Position numbers and translations under genes: made by a program
Assembly (NCBI GenBank): GCA_027577415.1
Contig: JANBQS010000316.1
Location: 1-21,227 of the forward strand
DNA: 21,227 nt
Reading direction: 5' to 3'
Source: Coemansia sp. RSA 922
Lineage: Eukaryota > Kickxellomycota > Kickxellomycetes > Kickxellales > Kickxellaceae
Part shown: one piece after another, positions 6,722 to 15,439 of the stretch
Layout of the letters: every line of letters starts with the position of its first letter
Position numbering within the stretch: position 1 is the stretch's first letter
Notes under the pieces: generated by a model
What the model saw: the letters and a program-made list of their open reading frames with translations, nothing else
Told to the model about the DNA's origin: nothing
The model's database searches: none

Positions 6722-8230
6722 TCAGGGTTCTTGCTTGACTGCAAAGTCCCTGGCAGTAGTAGCACCTGTCGAGAGCATGGCGGCGGCACGGTGGACAGCA
6801 GCACGGCCGGGAGCCTTGATCCAGCCGCTTTGGACAAAAAAGTCATAGAGTTTGCTCGTCTTATTGACATCGATCTTGACTAGCTGGCGAGCCTGTCGGC
6901 GCTTGAGAATGCCATTGCGCGCATACTCAGCCAGCAAAGTCTCCTTGACGACCAAGTAGGGTCGCGGGAAGATGCGCAGGCGGGTACATATATCGCGCTC
7001 ACTAGCAGCCAGCATCTCGACACCGTCAGCATGTTCAATATCCAGCGGGTTTGGAGCTGTGGGCTTGCGCACCAGTGTCTTGGGCGGCTCAGGCTCGCGG
7101 GTGGAGCGTGCGGAGACGATCTTCTGCAGGCGATCGAGTAGCTGTGCGCTATCGCGAAGCGTTGAGGCACGGCGCGAGGGACGTTGGGATCGTTCAGCTT
7201 CAAATTGCACGCCGTCATCCAACGAGGTGATTCCGTTGCGGCGCCACTCTTGCAGCTGTGCAATGCGCTGGCGCAGCGCATGTTCGTTGAGGAGACCGGT
7301 GGCTAGGGTGTCGTAGTCTTCCCTGGTCTGCATGCGTGCGAATACCTTGATTCGGGCCAGCAGATCGCGCTCGTCTTTTGTGCGCTTTTTCTCGATCGCC
7401 TGGTGTTTGCGGTACTCTAGTAGTCCGCGCTCAAAGATAAATCGCTTGCGCTGTAGTCGCCGGTCTAATTTGCCGTTGTATATGCGGAGTACGATTTGCT
7501 TGAGCTCGACTTCTTCGGGCGAGTCATCATCTGTTATTACCATATCTTTGATGACTTGCTCTGCTTCGTTCTCGTACTCTGTCTCAAACTCGAGTCGGCC
7601 TGGCATATAGCCGATAATCTCATGGTTGCTTGGTTGCGAAGATAGCGTCTTGCACTTACTGGGTGCCGCTGTCCCGTTTTTCCGGTCGCCATGTGGTCGC
7701 GCGAACTTTACGTCAAACTGCCGGTCCATATCTGGGAGTGGCCAGGTAGCTGATCCCACATAGACTTCGTTATAGTGCTGTTCACACTCTTCCTTTGTCT
7801 TTGTTCCAACATGGTCTGCCGCGTCTTTCCAGTTTCCCATGCCAAACTGCCGCAGCCCGTCGATCAGCAGCAGCTCTTCATCGGCTGACCACGTCTCTGT
7901 GAATATAGGGAACCGATGCCTAGTAACTACTCGGTAAGGATGGTCGTTGCGGTGTGAGCCTAGTTCAATCCCTCGCGAGAAGCACGTTGTGCATAGGTCA
8001 AACTCTGGGCATTCGTTGCAACTGATGCGCACGCTGTCTGTGACGTTTGCCTGGCAGTTGTCGCAGTGAAACTTTTGCCCAACTACATGGGACGTTTATA
8101 AATCAGAGGTATCCAAAACGCGTTAGCAACAATGTCTACGCCTGACAAAGACTGGATAATATACTGATATGACGCGCTTACCTTCGTCGCCAGGTGCTGC
8201 TCCTTGTGCCCGCTTGCCATTACTAGACAT
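6722..8230 (-). CDS. ADA2: SAGA/ADA adaptor Ada2, two exons
   Basis: On the minus strand join 8230-8182 with 8082-6722, 469 residues. Exon 1 (MSSNGKRAQGAAPGDE) ends at GAAG|GTAAGC and exon 2 begins after CATGTAG. The ZZ zinc finger uses C23, C26, C38, C41, C47, C50, H60 and H64 and passes straight into TETWSADEELLLIDGL and QFGMGNWKDAADHVGTKTKE, the SANT domain (~79-126). A central helical region (DRRLQRKRFIFERGLLEYRK) follows, then a C-terminal SWIRM domain (~385-465, SERDICTRLRIFPRPYLVVK ... VDVNKTSKLYDFFVQSGWI-like). This ZZ-SANT-SWIRM order defines Ada2, which activates the Gcn5 acetyltransferase in SAGA and ADA complexes. It ends 193 bp from uS17, convergent. Length fits fungal Ada2. Confidence 0.95.
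8083..8181 (-). other. Ada2 intron, 99 nt
   Basis: Read on minus: GTAAGC donor after codon 16 plus one base, a CTAAC branch-like site (TTGCTAACGCG), and an acceptor CCCATGTAG. Splicing links GAC GAA G to TT GGG CAA, keeping the frame into the ZZ finger. Confidence 0.85.
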
Positions 8231-8591
8231 TTGGCAAATAGAAATTAGAGACTCGCTTCAAATGAAAATGTATATGTACAGCACACTGTCTAGTTTTGCC
8301 AGTGTGGAATTCGCGTCAAAGCAAAGAAATGGAGATTGAAAAAAAGAGTGTATACGCGCCAACAAAAAAAACAATAGCCTTTTTTTCTTGTAGAAAGTTT
8401 GAGAAATAAGAGCTTAATAAAAAGTGCAAAGTATATCCCTGGCCGTTAGTATCACGCCGATGGTGTCAATCACCCACAATCAAATCATGCTGCCAAGTGT
8501 TGGAGAGACGACACGAGATGTTGGGCCGTCAGCAGTTTGAACATGGTCGCTTATATTTCTACTTGATTGCTTGCATTGACTTTTCTTTTGT
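8231..8591. promoter_or_regulatory. Shared promoter between Ada2 and Dib1
   Basis: These are 361 bp between divergent genes. They hold A- and T-rich runs (8339-8420) and no ORF with coding character. I see no clear TATA box or known motif. Confidence 0.4.
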
Positions 8592-9020
8592 ATGTCGTAC
8601 TTTTTGCCGCATCTGACAAACGGATGGCAAGTGGATATGGCCATCCTCTCTGAGGAGGACCGCGTGGTGATTATACGGTTTGGAACTGACTGGGATGATC
8701 AATGTATGGTCATGGACGAGACGCTCAGCAATGTCGCAGACCTGGTCAAGAACTTTGCTGTGATCTACGTGGTTGACATTAGCAAAGTACCTGATTTCAA
8801 CAGTATGTACGAGCTGTATGATCCGTGTACAGTCATGTTCTTCTACCGCAATAAGCATATTATGATCGATTTGGGCACGGGCAACAACAACAAAATCGAC
8901 TGGGCAATAGAAGATCCACAGGAGCTCATTGACTTGATCGAAACTGTATTCCGGGGCGCTAGCAAGGGAAGAGGTTTGGTAATCTCGCCCAAGGACTATT
9001 CAACCAAATACAAATATTAA
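8592..9020 (+). CDS. DIB1: U5 snRNP thioredoxin-like protein Dib1/Dim1 (TXNL4A)
   Basis: At 142 residues this has the family's usual length. It opens MSYFLPHLTNGWQVDMAI and continues with the highly conserved RVVIIRFG.DWD..CM.MDE, YVVDI..VPDFN.MYELYDP, VMFFYRNKHIMIDLGTGNNN, KIDW, and ends in YSTKYKY. The fold is thioredoxin-like but lacks the CXXC redox pair (here DDQC), as in all Dib1 proteins. It sits in the U4/U6.U5 tri-snRNP and leaves as the spliceosome activates. The start is the first ATG, and no intron is present, whereas many fungal DIB1 genes have several. The next gene begins 138 bp after the stop. Confidence 0.97.
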   Translation: MSYFLPHLTNGWQVDMAILSEEDRVVIIRFGTDWDDQCMVMDETLSNVADLVKNFAVIYVVDISKVPDFNSMYELYDPCTVMFFYRNKHIMIDLGTGNNNKIDWAIEDPQELIDLIETVFRGASKGRGLVISPKDYSTKYKY

Positions 9021-9157
9021 CTGTGCCATAAAAAAAGACATTTTGTCTGTATTCTGATTTTACATTCGACTATATATTCGCCTTTTTCACTTTTTTTTAG
9101 TAGCAACATACTATTTTATATATATTTTATATCTATAACTTTGAAAAGTTTGGTGAC

Positions 9158-9616
9158 ATGATGGTATTTGTCAAGCAAGAGCGACTGCTGCGGATCTCAA
9201 AAAGCTCGCTCTTGCAAGTACACATATACCTTCAAGAGTCCAATATCGGGTGGTTTACAGACGTGATACTTCAGGAGATGTTGCAAGCAATCCAGCCTGC
9301 ACTTCCAGGCAAAGTAACTGAATGCCTCAAGGGAAGCAAAACGGCCAGCCAGTTTAAAAACCGTGCCTTGCAAGTTGCGTATTATATTGACAAGGCAGAT
9401 CCTCTAGGCCAAGTACTATTGCAAGAGCCGCGCATCAAAGACGAAGACGAGGTCGAAGGCCATGACGTGGACAGCGAATCGCCAGAAACAAACAAGGGAC
9501 TCTTTACATACAAAGCGCTGCGGCCAGCGAGAAATGTGTTGGTTCTAGTTCCTGAGCCATTCGACGCAAACAACGATGTTCTCATCCCTAGCATGCTCAA
9601 CGTAGATATTGGCTGA
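9158..9616 (+). CDS. Conserved-looking protein of unknown function, 152 aa
   Basis: The ORF starts at paired ATGs (9158 and 9161), downstream of a TATATATTTTATAT run about 40 nt away. The first half is a compact helix/strand mix (LLRISKSSLLQVHIYLQESN, IGWFTDVILQEMLQAIQPAL, PGKVTECLKG). A linker (RIKDEDEVEGHDVDSESPE) is very acidic, with IKDEDE resembling a SUMO site. The end returns to ordered sequence, FTYKALRPARNVLVLVPEPF. There is no signal peptide, membrane segment or motif I can name. It reads like a real globular protein, codirectional with Dib1 and the PPR gene. Function not assigned. Confidence 0.6.
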   Translation: MMVFVKQERLLRISKSSLLQVHIYLQESNIGWFTDVILQEMLQAIQPALPGKVTECLKGSKTASQFKNRALQVAYYIDKADPLGQVLLQEPRIKDEDEVEGHDVDSESPETNKGLFTYKALRPARNVLVLVPEPFDANNDVLIPSMLNVDIG

Positions 9617-9737
9617 TCTTGCGCAGCAGGCTTAATCGGTTTTTGATTATTCGTACAATTTAAACCAAAGCGTCAGTTGACAAAGCATTCGTCTTTTTTT
9701 CTCTTTTCCTAAAAAAATAATTCGTTTTTGTATATAA

Positions 9738-9758
9738 ATGGTAGTCGTGCCGAAATGA
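9738..9758 (+). CDS. Upstream ORF (MVVVPK) overlapping the PPR start codon
   Basis: ATGGTAGTCGTGCCGAAATGA is six codons and a stop. The stop TGA (9756-9758) overlaps the ATG of the large ORF (9755-9757) as ATGA. Both ATGs have an AAATG context. Ribosomes starting at the first ATG would end exactly on the second, so termination-reinitiation or leaky scanning would set the level of the PPR protein. A transcript start upstream of 9738 is assumed. Confidence 0.5.
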   Translation: MVVVPK

Positions 9759-12721
9759 TTCGGCGACTAGGACCGCAATGCATTGCTCGCACCGCTCCGA
9801 CAAAAGCTTGTATTTTACCGCCCAGCACTTTATTCGCACACCAACATAGAACATATTTGCCTCTGCCTCGCACTGGTCGTTTACGAACGCTGAGGAAAGG
9901 GCAATTGCTTTCGCCTAGTTTTGAGGAGCAGCGATGCCAAACGACACAGAGCGGCGGTCCGCCAGAGTTTGAAGCGCAGCGCAGCGCCAACAACTCGCGG
10001 TTTCTACGGGCAGTCGACCTGCTAAACGAGTCGGCGCAGAGTGGCAGCCTGGAGACAGCCTGGGCGGCGTACCTAGAGCTTTGCGATCTTGAGGGCACGT
10101 TGGACCAGACAGACATGATGAGCGAGCTGCACCGACTACTCTCTGTGTCGACGATCCGCTCGATTCTGCGAGGGATCCACCCAGAGTTCTCGCACAAAAA
10201 AGGCGGCGCAGACGAGGCGGTGCGCAGCCTGTATATGTACACAAAGCTTTTGAACTACTTGCTGCTGGTTAGTCGGCTGAAAAAGGCAGAGCGCAACGAC
10301 GTTGTGGCTCTTCAATTGGCAATGGGGCAGTGTATGCGGCGAGTAATCAACTCGCGACTTGTGCGTTCGCCAGAGGATGCTCAGAGCTTTGTGCAAAGGC
10401 TGGAGCAGCTATCCTCAGACAGCTTGCAGCCACTGCGACTGACGCTTTTTGACATGCGACTGCTGGTGCTGGGCGCGTGGAAGTCGCAAAGACATTTGCT
10501 TGTGCCCTATTTGTACGAGCTGGCATGTAAGCAACGACGATCCAGCGACGAATCGGGCTTTCAGCGATTATCAGCAGTGGTACTTTCATTCTACGTCCGC
10601 GAGTACACTGGCTCTGACGAGTGCATTGCGCCTTCGGTTATTACCGGCATTCTGGAGGACCTTAACCAGCGATCAATTCGGCTCTCCTCGCACCACTACT
10701 CGATGCTGATCCTGTATTTTGGCAAAACCGGCAACATGGGCGAGGCCCTGCGCATGTTAGAGCGAGCAATGGACGATCCAGCGTCGCGAAGAACGGAGGC
10801 TATCTACTACAACACCTTTCGCGCGTTTGCCTGCTCTTTGGCTCCGCGGGCGGAGAGAAGAAGCCGAGCGCAGCAGCTAGGCGAGGACCTCGAGCCACCA
10901 TCGACGCTTGACCCCGGGAGCAGCAGCGATGGGCTAGATTATATCGACGAGCTAGATGTGGTTGCGGAGGACTGTACTATTGGTAGTGGTGATTACGGAG
11001 CAGCGCAAGGCGACGATCCAGTGCAGCTAGAGCACAACAGCCTTCGCCCCGAGCACGTACAGGCGGCGCGGATCTGCTCAACGATATTCCAGACCATGGT
11101 CAGCCACAACATTGCCATCGGCTTCCGCACATACCGCGAGCTGATTCACTGTATGGTTCGTTTTGGCATGTACGACAAGGCACGCAAGATCTTTGAGTTT
11201 GCCGTCGATAGTCTGAGCGGCTCTGAAATAAAGGCGCATCTCATTGCGTTTTACTTGCGCCAAACTACTCGGTCGCCGCACCAGATGCTGCAAGCGCTAC
11301 ACGGCGTTATGCAAGCCATTCCTAGCGTCGAGGCAACGATGTGTGGTCTCAGCAGGCGCACGCTAGTCGACCAGTTTGGGATATTTGACGGCGATATACA
11401 AGCCTTTATCGAGCGGCGAGTACGGCCGGTGGTCGAGGGCCGCGGCGGCGAGTTCCTTTCTAGCTATCTGTGCCGAGTGCACAAGGCAAGGCATGCAGCG
11501 GACTTTATTCGGTGTATGGCTGCTGGCAACGACGCCAAGGGCCAGTTTTCTGGATTCAACTTTTTGCCGCTGGGCAGCGATGGATCAGGACTGGCGGCTG
11601 TTGAGGGCGAGATTGCGACAGCGTGCCGGATAATCGGCAGTGCCAATGCCAAGTGGCTGAAGCATGCGGATGTCATCTACGGTCTGTTGCCTATACTCCC
11701 TGGTATTGCTCGCGGCGAGGACGAGCCCGAGGGCATAGCTTTTATACGCCGGCTGGCTGACAGCGAGTGTGCCAATGTGGAGCAGCTGATGGCGCTGCTG
11801 GACTCGGCTCATATCGAGAACTACGACATTGGCCTAGTGAACCAGTTTATGCGCGTCAGGTACTTGGGGCTGACCTTTCAGCAATACGTGAGCGAAAAGG
11901 TTGCAGCTGCTTCGCTGAACCATGGCGAAAGCCTTCGGCGGGATGGCGCAATGTTCTGGCCATCGTTTATGTATGCAAAGTCCAACGGCGCCATGCTGCG
12001 TGCAGATGCCTCTCAGGCTGGCATGGGCAGAGACGGCCTAGCTGCACGCTCGATTCTGGAATTGGCAATGGCGAGCTGGGAGCAGCTGATGAGGGCATTT
12101 AAAAGGAATCCTGGCGGCCGACTGAGCCCCGACGAAAACACCGTGGGTATCTTGTCGCTGGTGTGTATCCGCGCAGGCAGCTGGGGGTTTGGGCAGCGGC
12201 TCTGGAGCGACGTATTCCGGCTGATGGGATGTAATAGTAGTAGTCGCTTCTCCGGCGACGCTTTCTTGCCCACTCACCAGCCACTGCGGTGCGTTCGCGT
12301 GTACAAGCACTACATCTACTATCTGACGATGGTTTCTTTGGCGGCGAGTCGCGATCGAGGCAAGATGTCTGTGATGGAGGCGCCGAATGAGCCACACGTG
12401 TTTGGTGACGATGCCTTGACTGACATGTTTTTGGCGATGGAGCGCAGCGGCGTCGAGGCGACATCGGGGCTTTTGTGCCAGGCGATCCGCGCTGGATTTG
12501 AAGTCGGGCTTATTGATGTTTCGAGCGCGCTGGAGCAGTGGCAGCTGCAGCGTGAGCGCTGTGGCGTGGCACCGCCGGGCTTTTTGCGCCAGTACTTTGC
12601 TGCTCGTGGCTTGCCCGAGATCCCAGCGCAGCTGTCGTCCATGCTGAATCTGGTCAAAGAGCCGGCCTACTGCCCCAGGCTGTCGAGCTTTGTTGCCCAG
12701 CAGATGCGCGCGCTTAGCTAG
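9755..12721 (+). CDS. Mitochondrial PPR-like RNA-binding protein, 988 aa
   Basis: The N-terminus (MIRRLGPQCIARTAPTKACI, then a stretch ending LPLPRTGRLRTLRK) is Arg-rich with no acidic residue, a classic matrix-targeting presequence. The rest is helical. Two segments look like pentatricopeptide repeats: residues ~312-345 (HHYSMLILYFGKTGNMGEAL, RMLERAMDD) and ~455-490 (FRTYRELIHCMVRFGMYDKA, RKIFEFAVD), separated by an acidic insert around residue 400. The C-terminal half carries further helix pairs without clear repeat signatures. Fungal PPR proteins of this size act in mitochondrial mRNA maturation or translation. The exact target is unknown. The in-frame TTG nine codons upstream was not used because a proper ATG follows. 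No introns are seen. Confidence 0.7.
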   Translation: MIRRLGPQCIARTAPTKACILPPSTLFAHQHRTYLPLPRTGRLRTLRKGQLLSPSFEEQRCQTTQSGGPPEFEAQRSANNSRFLRAVDLLNESAQSGSLETAWAAYLELCDLEGTLDQTDMMSELHRLLSVSTIRSILRGIHPEFSHKKGGADEAVRSLYMYTKLLNYLLLVSRLKKAERNDVVALQLAMGQCMRRVINSRLVRSPEDAQSFVQRLEQLSSDSLQPLRLTLFDMRLLVLGAWKSQRHLLVPYLYELACKQRRSSDESGFQRLSAVVLSFYVREYTGSDECIAPSVITGILEDLNQRSIRLSSHHYSMLILYFGKTGNMGEALRMLERAMDDPASRRTEAIYYNTFRAFACSLAPRAERRSRAQQLGEDLEPPSTLDPGSSSDGLDYIDELDVVAEDCTIGSGDYGAAQGDDPVQLEHNSLRPEHVQAARICSTIFQTMVSHNIAIGFRTYRELIHCMVRFGMYDKARKIFEFAVDSLSGSEIKAHLIAFYLRQTTRSPHQMLQALHGVMQAIPSVEATMCGLSRRTLVDQFGIFDGDIQAFIERRVRPVVEGRGGEFLSSYLCRVHKARHAADFIRCMAAGNDAKGQFSGFNFLPLGSDGSGLAAVEGEIATACRIIGSANAKWLKHADVIYGLLPILPGIARGEDEPEGIAFIRRLADSECANVEQLMALLDSAHIENYDIGLVNQFMRVRYLGLTFQQYVSEKVAAASLNHGESLRRDGAMFWPSFMYAKSNGAMLRADASQAGMGRDGLAARSILELAMASWEQLMRAFKRNPGGRLSPDENTVGILSLVCIRAGSWGFGQRLWSDVFRLMGCNSSSRFSGDAFLPTHQPLRCVRVYKHYIYYLTMVSLAASRDRGKMSVMEAPNEPHVFGDDALTDMFLAMERSGVEATSGLLCQAIRAGFEVGLIDVSSALEQWQLQRERCGVAPPGFLRQYFAARGLPEIPAQLSSMLNLVKEPAYCPRLSSFVAQQMRALS

Positions 12722-13066
12722 CAGACAAATCAGCTGCGCCTGTGAGCGAATGCACAAGTGACTGGCTATCGCCAATTGTAGCCCCTTTCCCCCCCCTCTT
12801 TTTTTTGGCCCCTGAAAAGACCAATTGGAAATACTCTTTCGTGCGCCTTGCTGGAATTGCGTGATCGCACCAGTTCGTCATCCTATTGGTCCGTTGATAG
12901 CCTATCTTCAAGTGTATGCCCAGTAAATCCCACCTACCCCCCCTGAAATCTTGAGGGTTTTAGTCAGCAACATTACACCCGCCTACTTTGTCTCTCATAC
13001 CCCCCTATCTCTTCATTTTTTTGTGTTATATTTATTTCTTTTTATTGCGACAGCCTACTGTAATTA
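12722..13066. promoter_or_regulatory. C2H2 gene promoter with five CCCCT elements
   Basis: CCCCT (complement AGGGG, the stress-response-element core) occurs at 12782-12786, 12793-12797, 12809-12813, 12940-12944 and 13002-13006, all in the same orientation. CCAAT boxes are also present (about 12772, 12821 and, reversed, 12884). A T-rich leader precedes the ATG at 13067. Some CCCCT hits come from C runs, so their number overstates independent sites. Confidence 0.4.
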
Positions 13067-14134
13067 ATGCTTCCTTCTGTACAGGATATACTGACGTTTA
13101 GCGACTGCGCACCGTCACAGCGGCACGGGTCCGCCGATGGTTCCGTGGGCTCGGAGTCTACCGACGAAGGCTCGCGCGACGGTGGTACGTCCAGTTCTAA
13201 GCGGCGACCTGGGCGGAGGGCTGGTTCGAGCGACCGATACCCAGTCACAAAGAGCGTGCGTCAGTATCGATGCGGTGTGCACAGCTGTGCCGCTGTGTTT
13301 AAACGCCCCGAGCATTTGAAGCGCCACATGCTTACCCACACACAGGTGCGACCCTTTCAGTGCGAGGCGAAGGGCTGCGGCAAGCGATTTAGCCGCCGCG
13401 ACAACTATATCACACATACGAAAAAGCATTTATCGGATCCCGAGTGTCCGGATACAGCATCGAATAGACATTCGTGCAGCGATTTAAATAGCGGGTCTAG
13501 CACTACTGGTTCCAATACGCCGATACGGGCCGAGTCTCCTGCACTACCGGCGGTTAGCAGTATATTTGGACTTCTCAATGACAGCCACGAGGAAGAGCAT
13601 TTACGTCCCGATACTCGGCAGTCTTGGACCTACAGTCCTGGAAGCGCTAGCCCAGAAAAGATTACTTTTAATAGGTCACTTCCTGCTCTATTTTCGCAGT
13701 CCACTTTGCCACCGCTCGAGCTGCTTGCCCAAGCCTCGCTGCAGTCGGAAGCGCCACCCCCACAGTTAATCAGACATGCATCGCAGCCGCTGGCTGTACG
13801 AGTATCATTCGACGACAACTCGAAGGCTGTGGCATCATTTGTTGGGGCAGAGCAGCAACCTGCTCACCAGCCGTTGACGCCGACTGGGGATGCAGTTGTG
13901 GGTAGTTCGATTGCGCAGTTTAGCGCTACTGTCGTTGCTGGCGATCCTGCTAAGCCCTTTATGTGCTCATTGTGTGGCTCACGCTTTGGGCGCGTGGAGC
14001 ATGTAAAACGCCACCACTTGGTCCACACTGGCCAGCGAAAGTACGAGTGCCGAGTTTGCCTCAAGCCCTTTGCCCGCAAGGATAACATGATCCAGCATCT
14101 CCGGTCTCATGATCGGAGAGATGACGTTTCTTAG
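13067..14134 (+). CDS. C2H2 zinc-finger transcription regulator with two separated finger pairs
   Basis: The protein has 355 residues. Pair 1 uses C69/C74/H87/H91 and C99/C104/H117/H121 (FKRPEHLKRHMLTHT, GKRFSRRDNYITH). Pair 2 sits at the extreme C-terminus with C300/C303/H316/H320 and C328/C331/H344/H348 (FGRVEHVKRHHLVHTGQRKY, FARKDNMIQHLRSH). About 175 residues of Ser/Pro-rich sequence lie between. The finger helices (RPEHLKR, RRDNYIT, RVEHVKR, RKDNMIQ) resemble those of Msn2/Com2/Rsv-type fungal regulators that bind AGGGG. A Lys/Arg-rich patch (KRRPGRRAG, ~45-53) may be a nuclear signal. Part of its linker is repeated as a relic at 20058-20190. Factor identity is not fixed. Confidence 0.85.
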   Translation: MLPSVQDILTFSDCAPSQRHGSADGSVGSESTDEGSRDGGTSSSKRRPGRRAGSSDRYPVTKSVRQYRCGVHSCAAVFKRPEHLKRHMLTHTQVRPFQCEAKGCGKRFSRRDNYITHTKKHLSDPECPDTASNRHSCSDLNSGSSTTGSNTPIRAESPALPAVSSIFGLLNDSHEEEHLRPDTRQSWTYSPGSASPEKITFNRSLPALFSQSTLPPLELLAQASLQSEAPPPQLIRHASQPLAVRVSFDDNSKAVASFVGAEQQPAHQPLTPTGDAVVGSSIAQFSATVVAGDPAKPFMCSLCGSRFGRVEHVKRHHLVHTGQRKYECRVCLKPFARKDNMIQHLRSHDRRDDVS

Positions 14135-14255
14135 TATTGCTATTAAAAAATATATTAAAAAAAAAACATCAATATAGGGAGACAGTGTTGGATTATTTTT
14201 AGGTTTAAGATGGAGTTTTTGGGGCTATATAGGCGCCACATTTATTATTTATTGT
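14135..14255. other. 3' region of C2H2 gene
   Basis: This is AT-rich sequence with A-runs (14144-14168), probably the 3' UTR and terminator. The missing N-terminal half of the HSF relic's DNA-binding domain would fall here, but I cannot align anything. Confidence 0.35.
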
Positions 14256-14520
14256 TTTTTTAAGCACGCGAACTTTGCAAACTCTGTGCATCAGCTCAAC
14301 GACTACGGCTTCGATAAAATGCCACACTTTACGACACACTAATTTCTAGGCCCGAGGCAAGAGCCTGGATATTTGGCAACAAAATTTTTTCCAGTGCGTT
14401 CAGTCAGATCTGATGTCCTCTATTCGCCGCAAGAAGAAGAAGGTAACTCAGGTAGCGACTGATATAGAGCTGCAACACCAATCGCAGTCGCCACATGTCC
14501 CCTCCCATCTCAACCAATAG
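14256..14520 (+). pseudogene. Heat shock factor DNA-binding domain relic
   Basis: Translation from 14256 gives FFKHANFANSVHQLNDYGF then DKMPH, against FFKHANFSSFVRQLNMYDF then HKVPH in the intact HSF gene of this window. After an in-frame TAA and frame changes, GPEA.AW.F.N..F and then QSDLMSSIRRKKKKVTQ follow, against GPEAESWKFSNEYF and QSDLMHFIQRKKKTT. It ends at the TAG at 14518-14520. The N-terminal part of the domain and everything beyond the domain are gone. At least two frameshifts and one stop make it non-functional. It lies just after the C2H2 gene, in the same strand order as the relic C2H2/intact HSF pair at 20.2-17.4 kb. Confidence 0.8.
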
Positions 14521-14623
14521 ACGTCAAATATTTCGAGTTATTTCATATGCTGCTTAATATTAAAAAGAGCAAACAAAACATGTTTATTAATTATCGATAG
14601 TTTACGAGAGCAATAAACTAGTA

Positions 14624-14944
14624 TTACCATCCAGTGTTCAGAGGATAGTTAGCAGCACGATAAGCCTTGATAGGGCTAGCAACGTCAAATCTATCACCTA
14701 GGCCGACAGGGTCAAGGAAGACCGCTACTTTGCAGGACGAGTCACTAAAGTAGTACATTGGACTGCCGTTGGCAGATGCCCGATTGTTCTGGCCACTGAA
14801 CTTGCTACTAACTGTATGGCAGTCGATGTCGTTTGTCCGGTACGTCGACGATTCGCCCCTCTGGTTCCAAAGAATGACCTTGGTGGCTGCATTGCAAAAA
14901 GCTAGCATGCAACTGATAACCGCGAGAACAACAAAATAACGCAT
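14624..14944 (-). CDS. Small secreted two-cysteine protein, copy 2 (ssp2)
   Basis: This 106-residue protein begins MRYFVVLAVISCMLAFCNA, a signal peptide. The mature chain keeps the family Cys pair (DIDC, SDSSC), FSGQNNRASANGSPMYYFSD and FLDP, and ends VASPIKAYRAANYPLNTGW. It is clearly more diverged from copies 1 and 3 than they are from each other. Upstream in-frame codons (to 15004) show no relation to the leaders of copies 1 and 3, supporting the internal MRYF start. The stop faces the HSF relic. A broken copy closest to this paralogue, not to copies 1 or 3, lies at 16982-17106. Confidence 0.75.
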   Translation of the reverse strand: MRYFVVLAVISCMLAFCNAATKVILWNQRGESSTYRTNDIDCHTVSSKFSGQNNRASANGSPMYYFSDSSCKVAVFLDPVGLGDRFDVASPIKAYRAANYPLNTGW

Positions 14945-15033
14945 TACAGTTAATCTGATTTTTTTTTGGAAAATATTAGTGATAGTGGTGTGTAAGGAAA
15001 ACACAATTTTCTAATCATGGCCAAGCTGCTGCC

Positions 15034-15290
15034 TTTTATTCCAAAATAGTTGAGTATGGCCTGTTATCTCCGTGAAATAGTTGTTTTTAAGACTGGTCGT
15101 GCAATAAATTCTCTAAATATAACAATATCTGCTTTTATTACACGTGGGTTTCTTGGCAGAAAAATTTGTCCGCAAAGACAGGATCGGCCTATTAGCGTCC
15201 ATCATTTACAACATAAATACAGAAACGCCTTTGTGAACCGCTTCCAAGAAGCTTGATGATCAGCACACTTGAATCTGGAAAGTGAAATAT
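15034..15290 (-). promoter_or_regulatory. ssp2 promoter region
   Basis: On minus, AATAAAA (15034-15040) precedes GGCAGCAGCTTGGCC, the same core as in ssp1 and ssp3. Further out, TTTGTCCGCAAAG (near 15167) and CTTTGTGAACCGCTTCCAAG (near 15228-15247) correspond to TTGTCCACAAAG and CTGTGGACCGCTTTCCAAG of ssp1. A CACGTG lies at about 15141. From 15290 to 15440 I see nothing of note. Confidence 0.5.
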
Positions 15291-15439
15291 TTATACAAAG
15301 GTGCCTTTGTGGGTCTACCATGTGTAAATGCAGTACTATACGTGGTACACCTTTTCATGCCATAGGCAGTCTATTTTTTGCACATTTTTATACTCAGTAC
15401 ACGGCTCTTGGAGTAATTGTCTATTATTAGTGGCCGCAA

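Noticed and set aside
12038..12775. 245-codon minus-strand ORF over the end of the PPR gene
   Set aside because: The plus-strand ORF is 988 codons with a targeting sequence and repeats. The antisense frame has no recognisable features.
13218..13245. GGTTCGAGC as a tRNA B box
   Set aside because: It lies within the C2H2 coding sequence, with no A box or cloverleaf around it. No tRNA was found elsewhere in the window.
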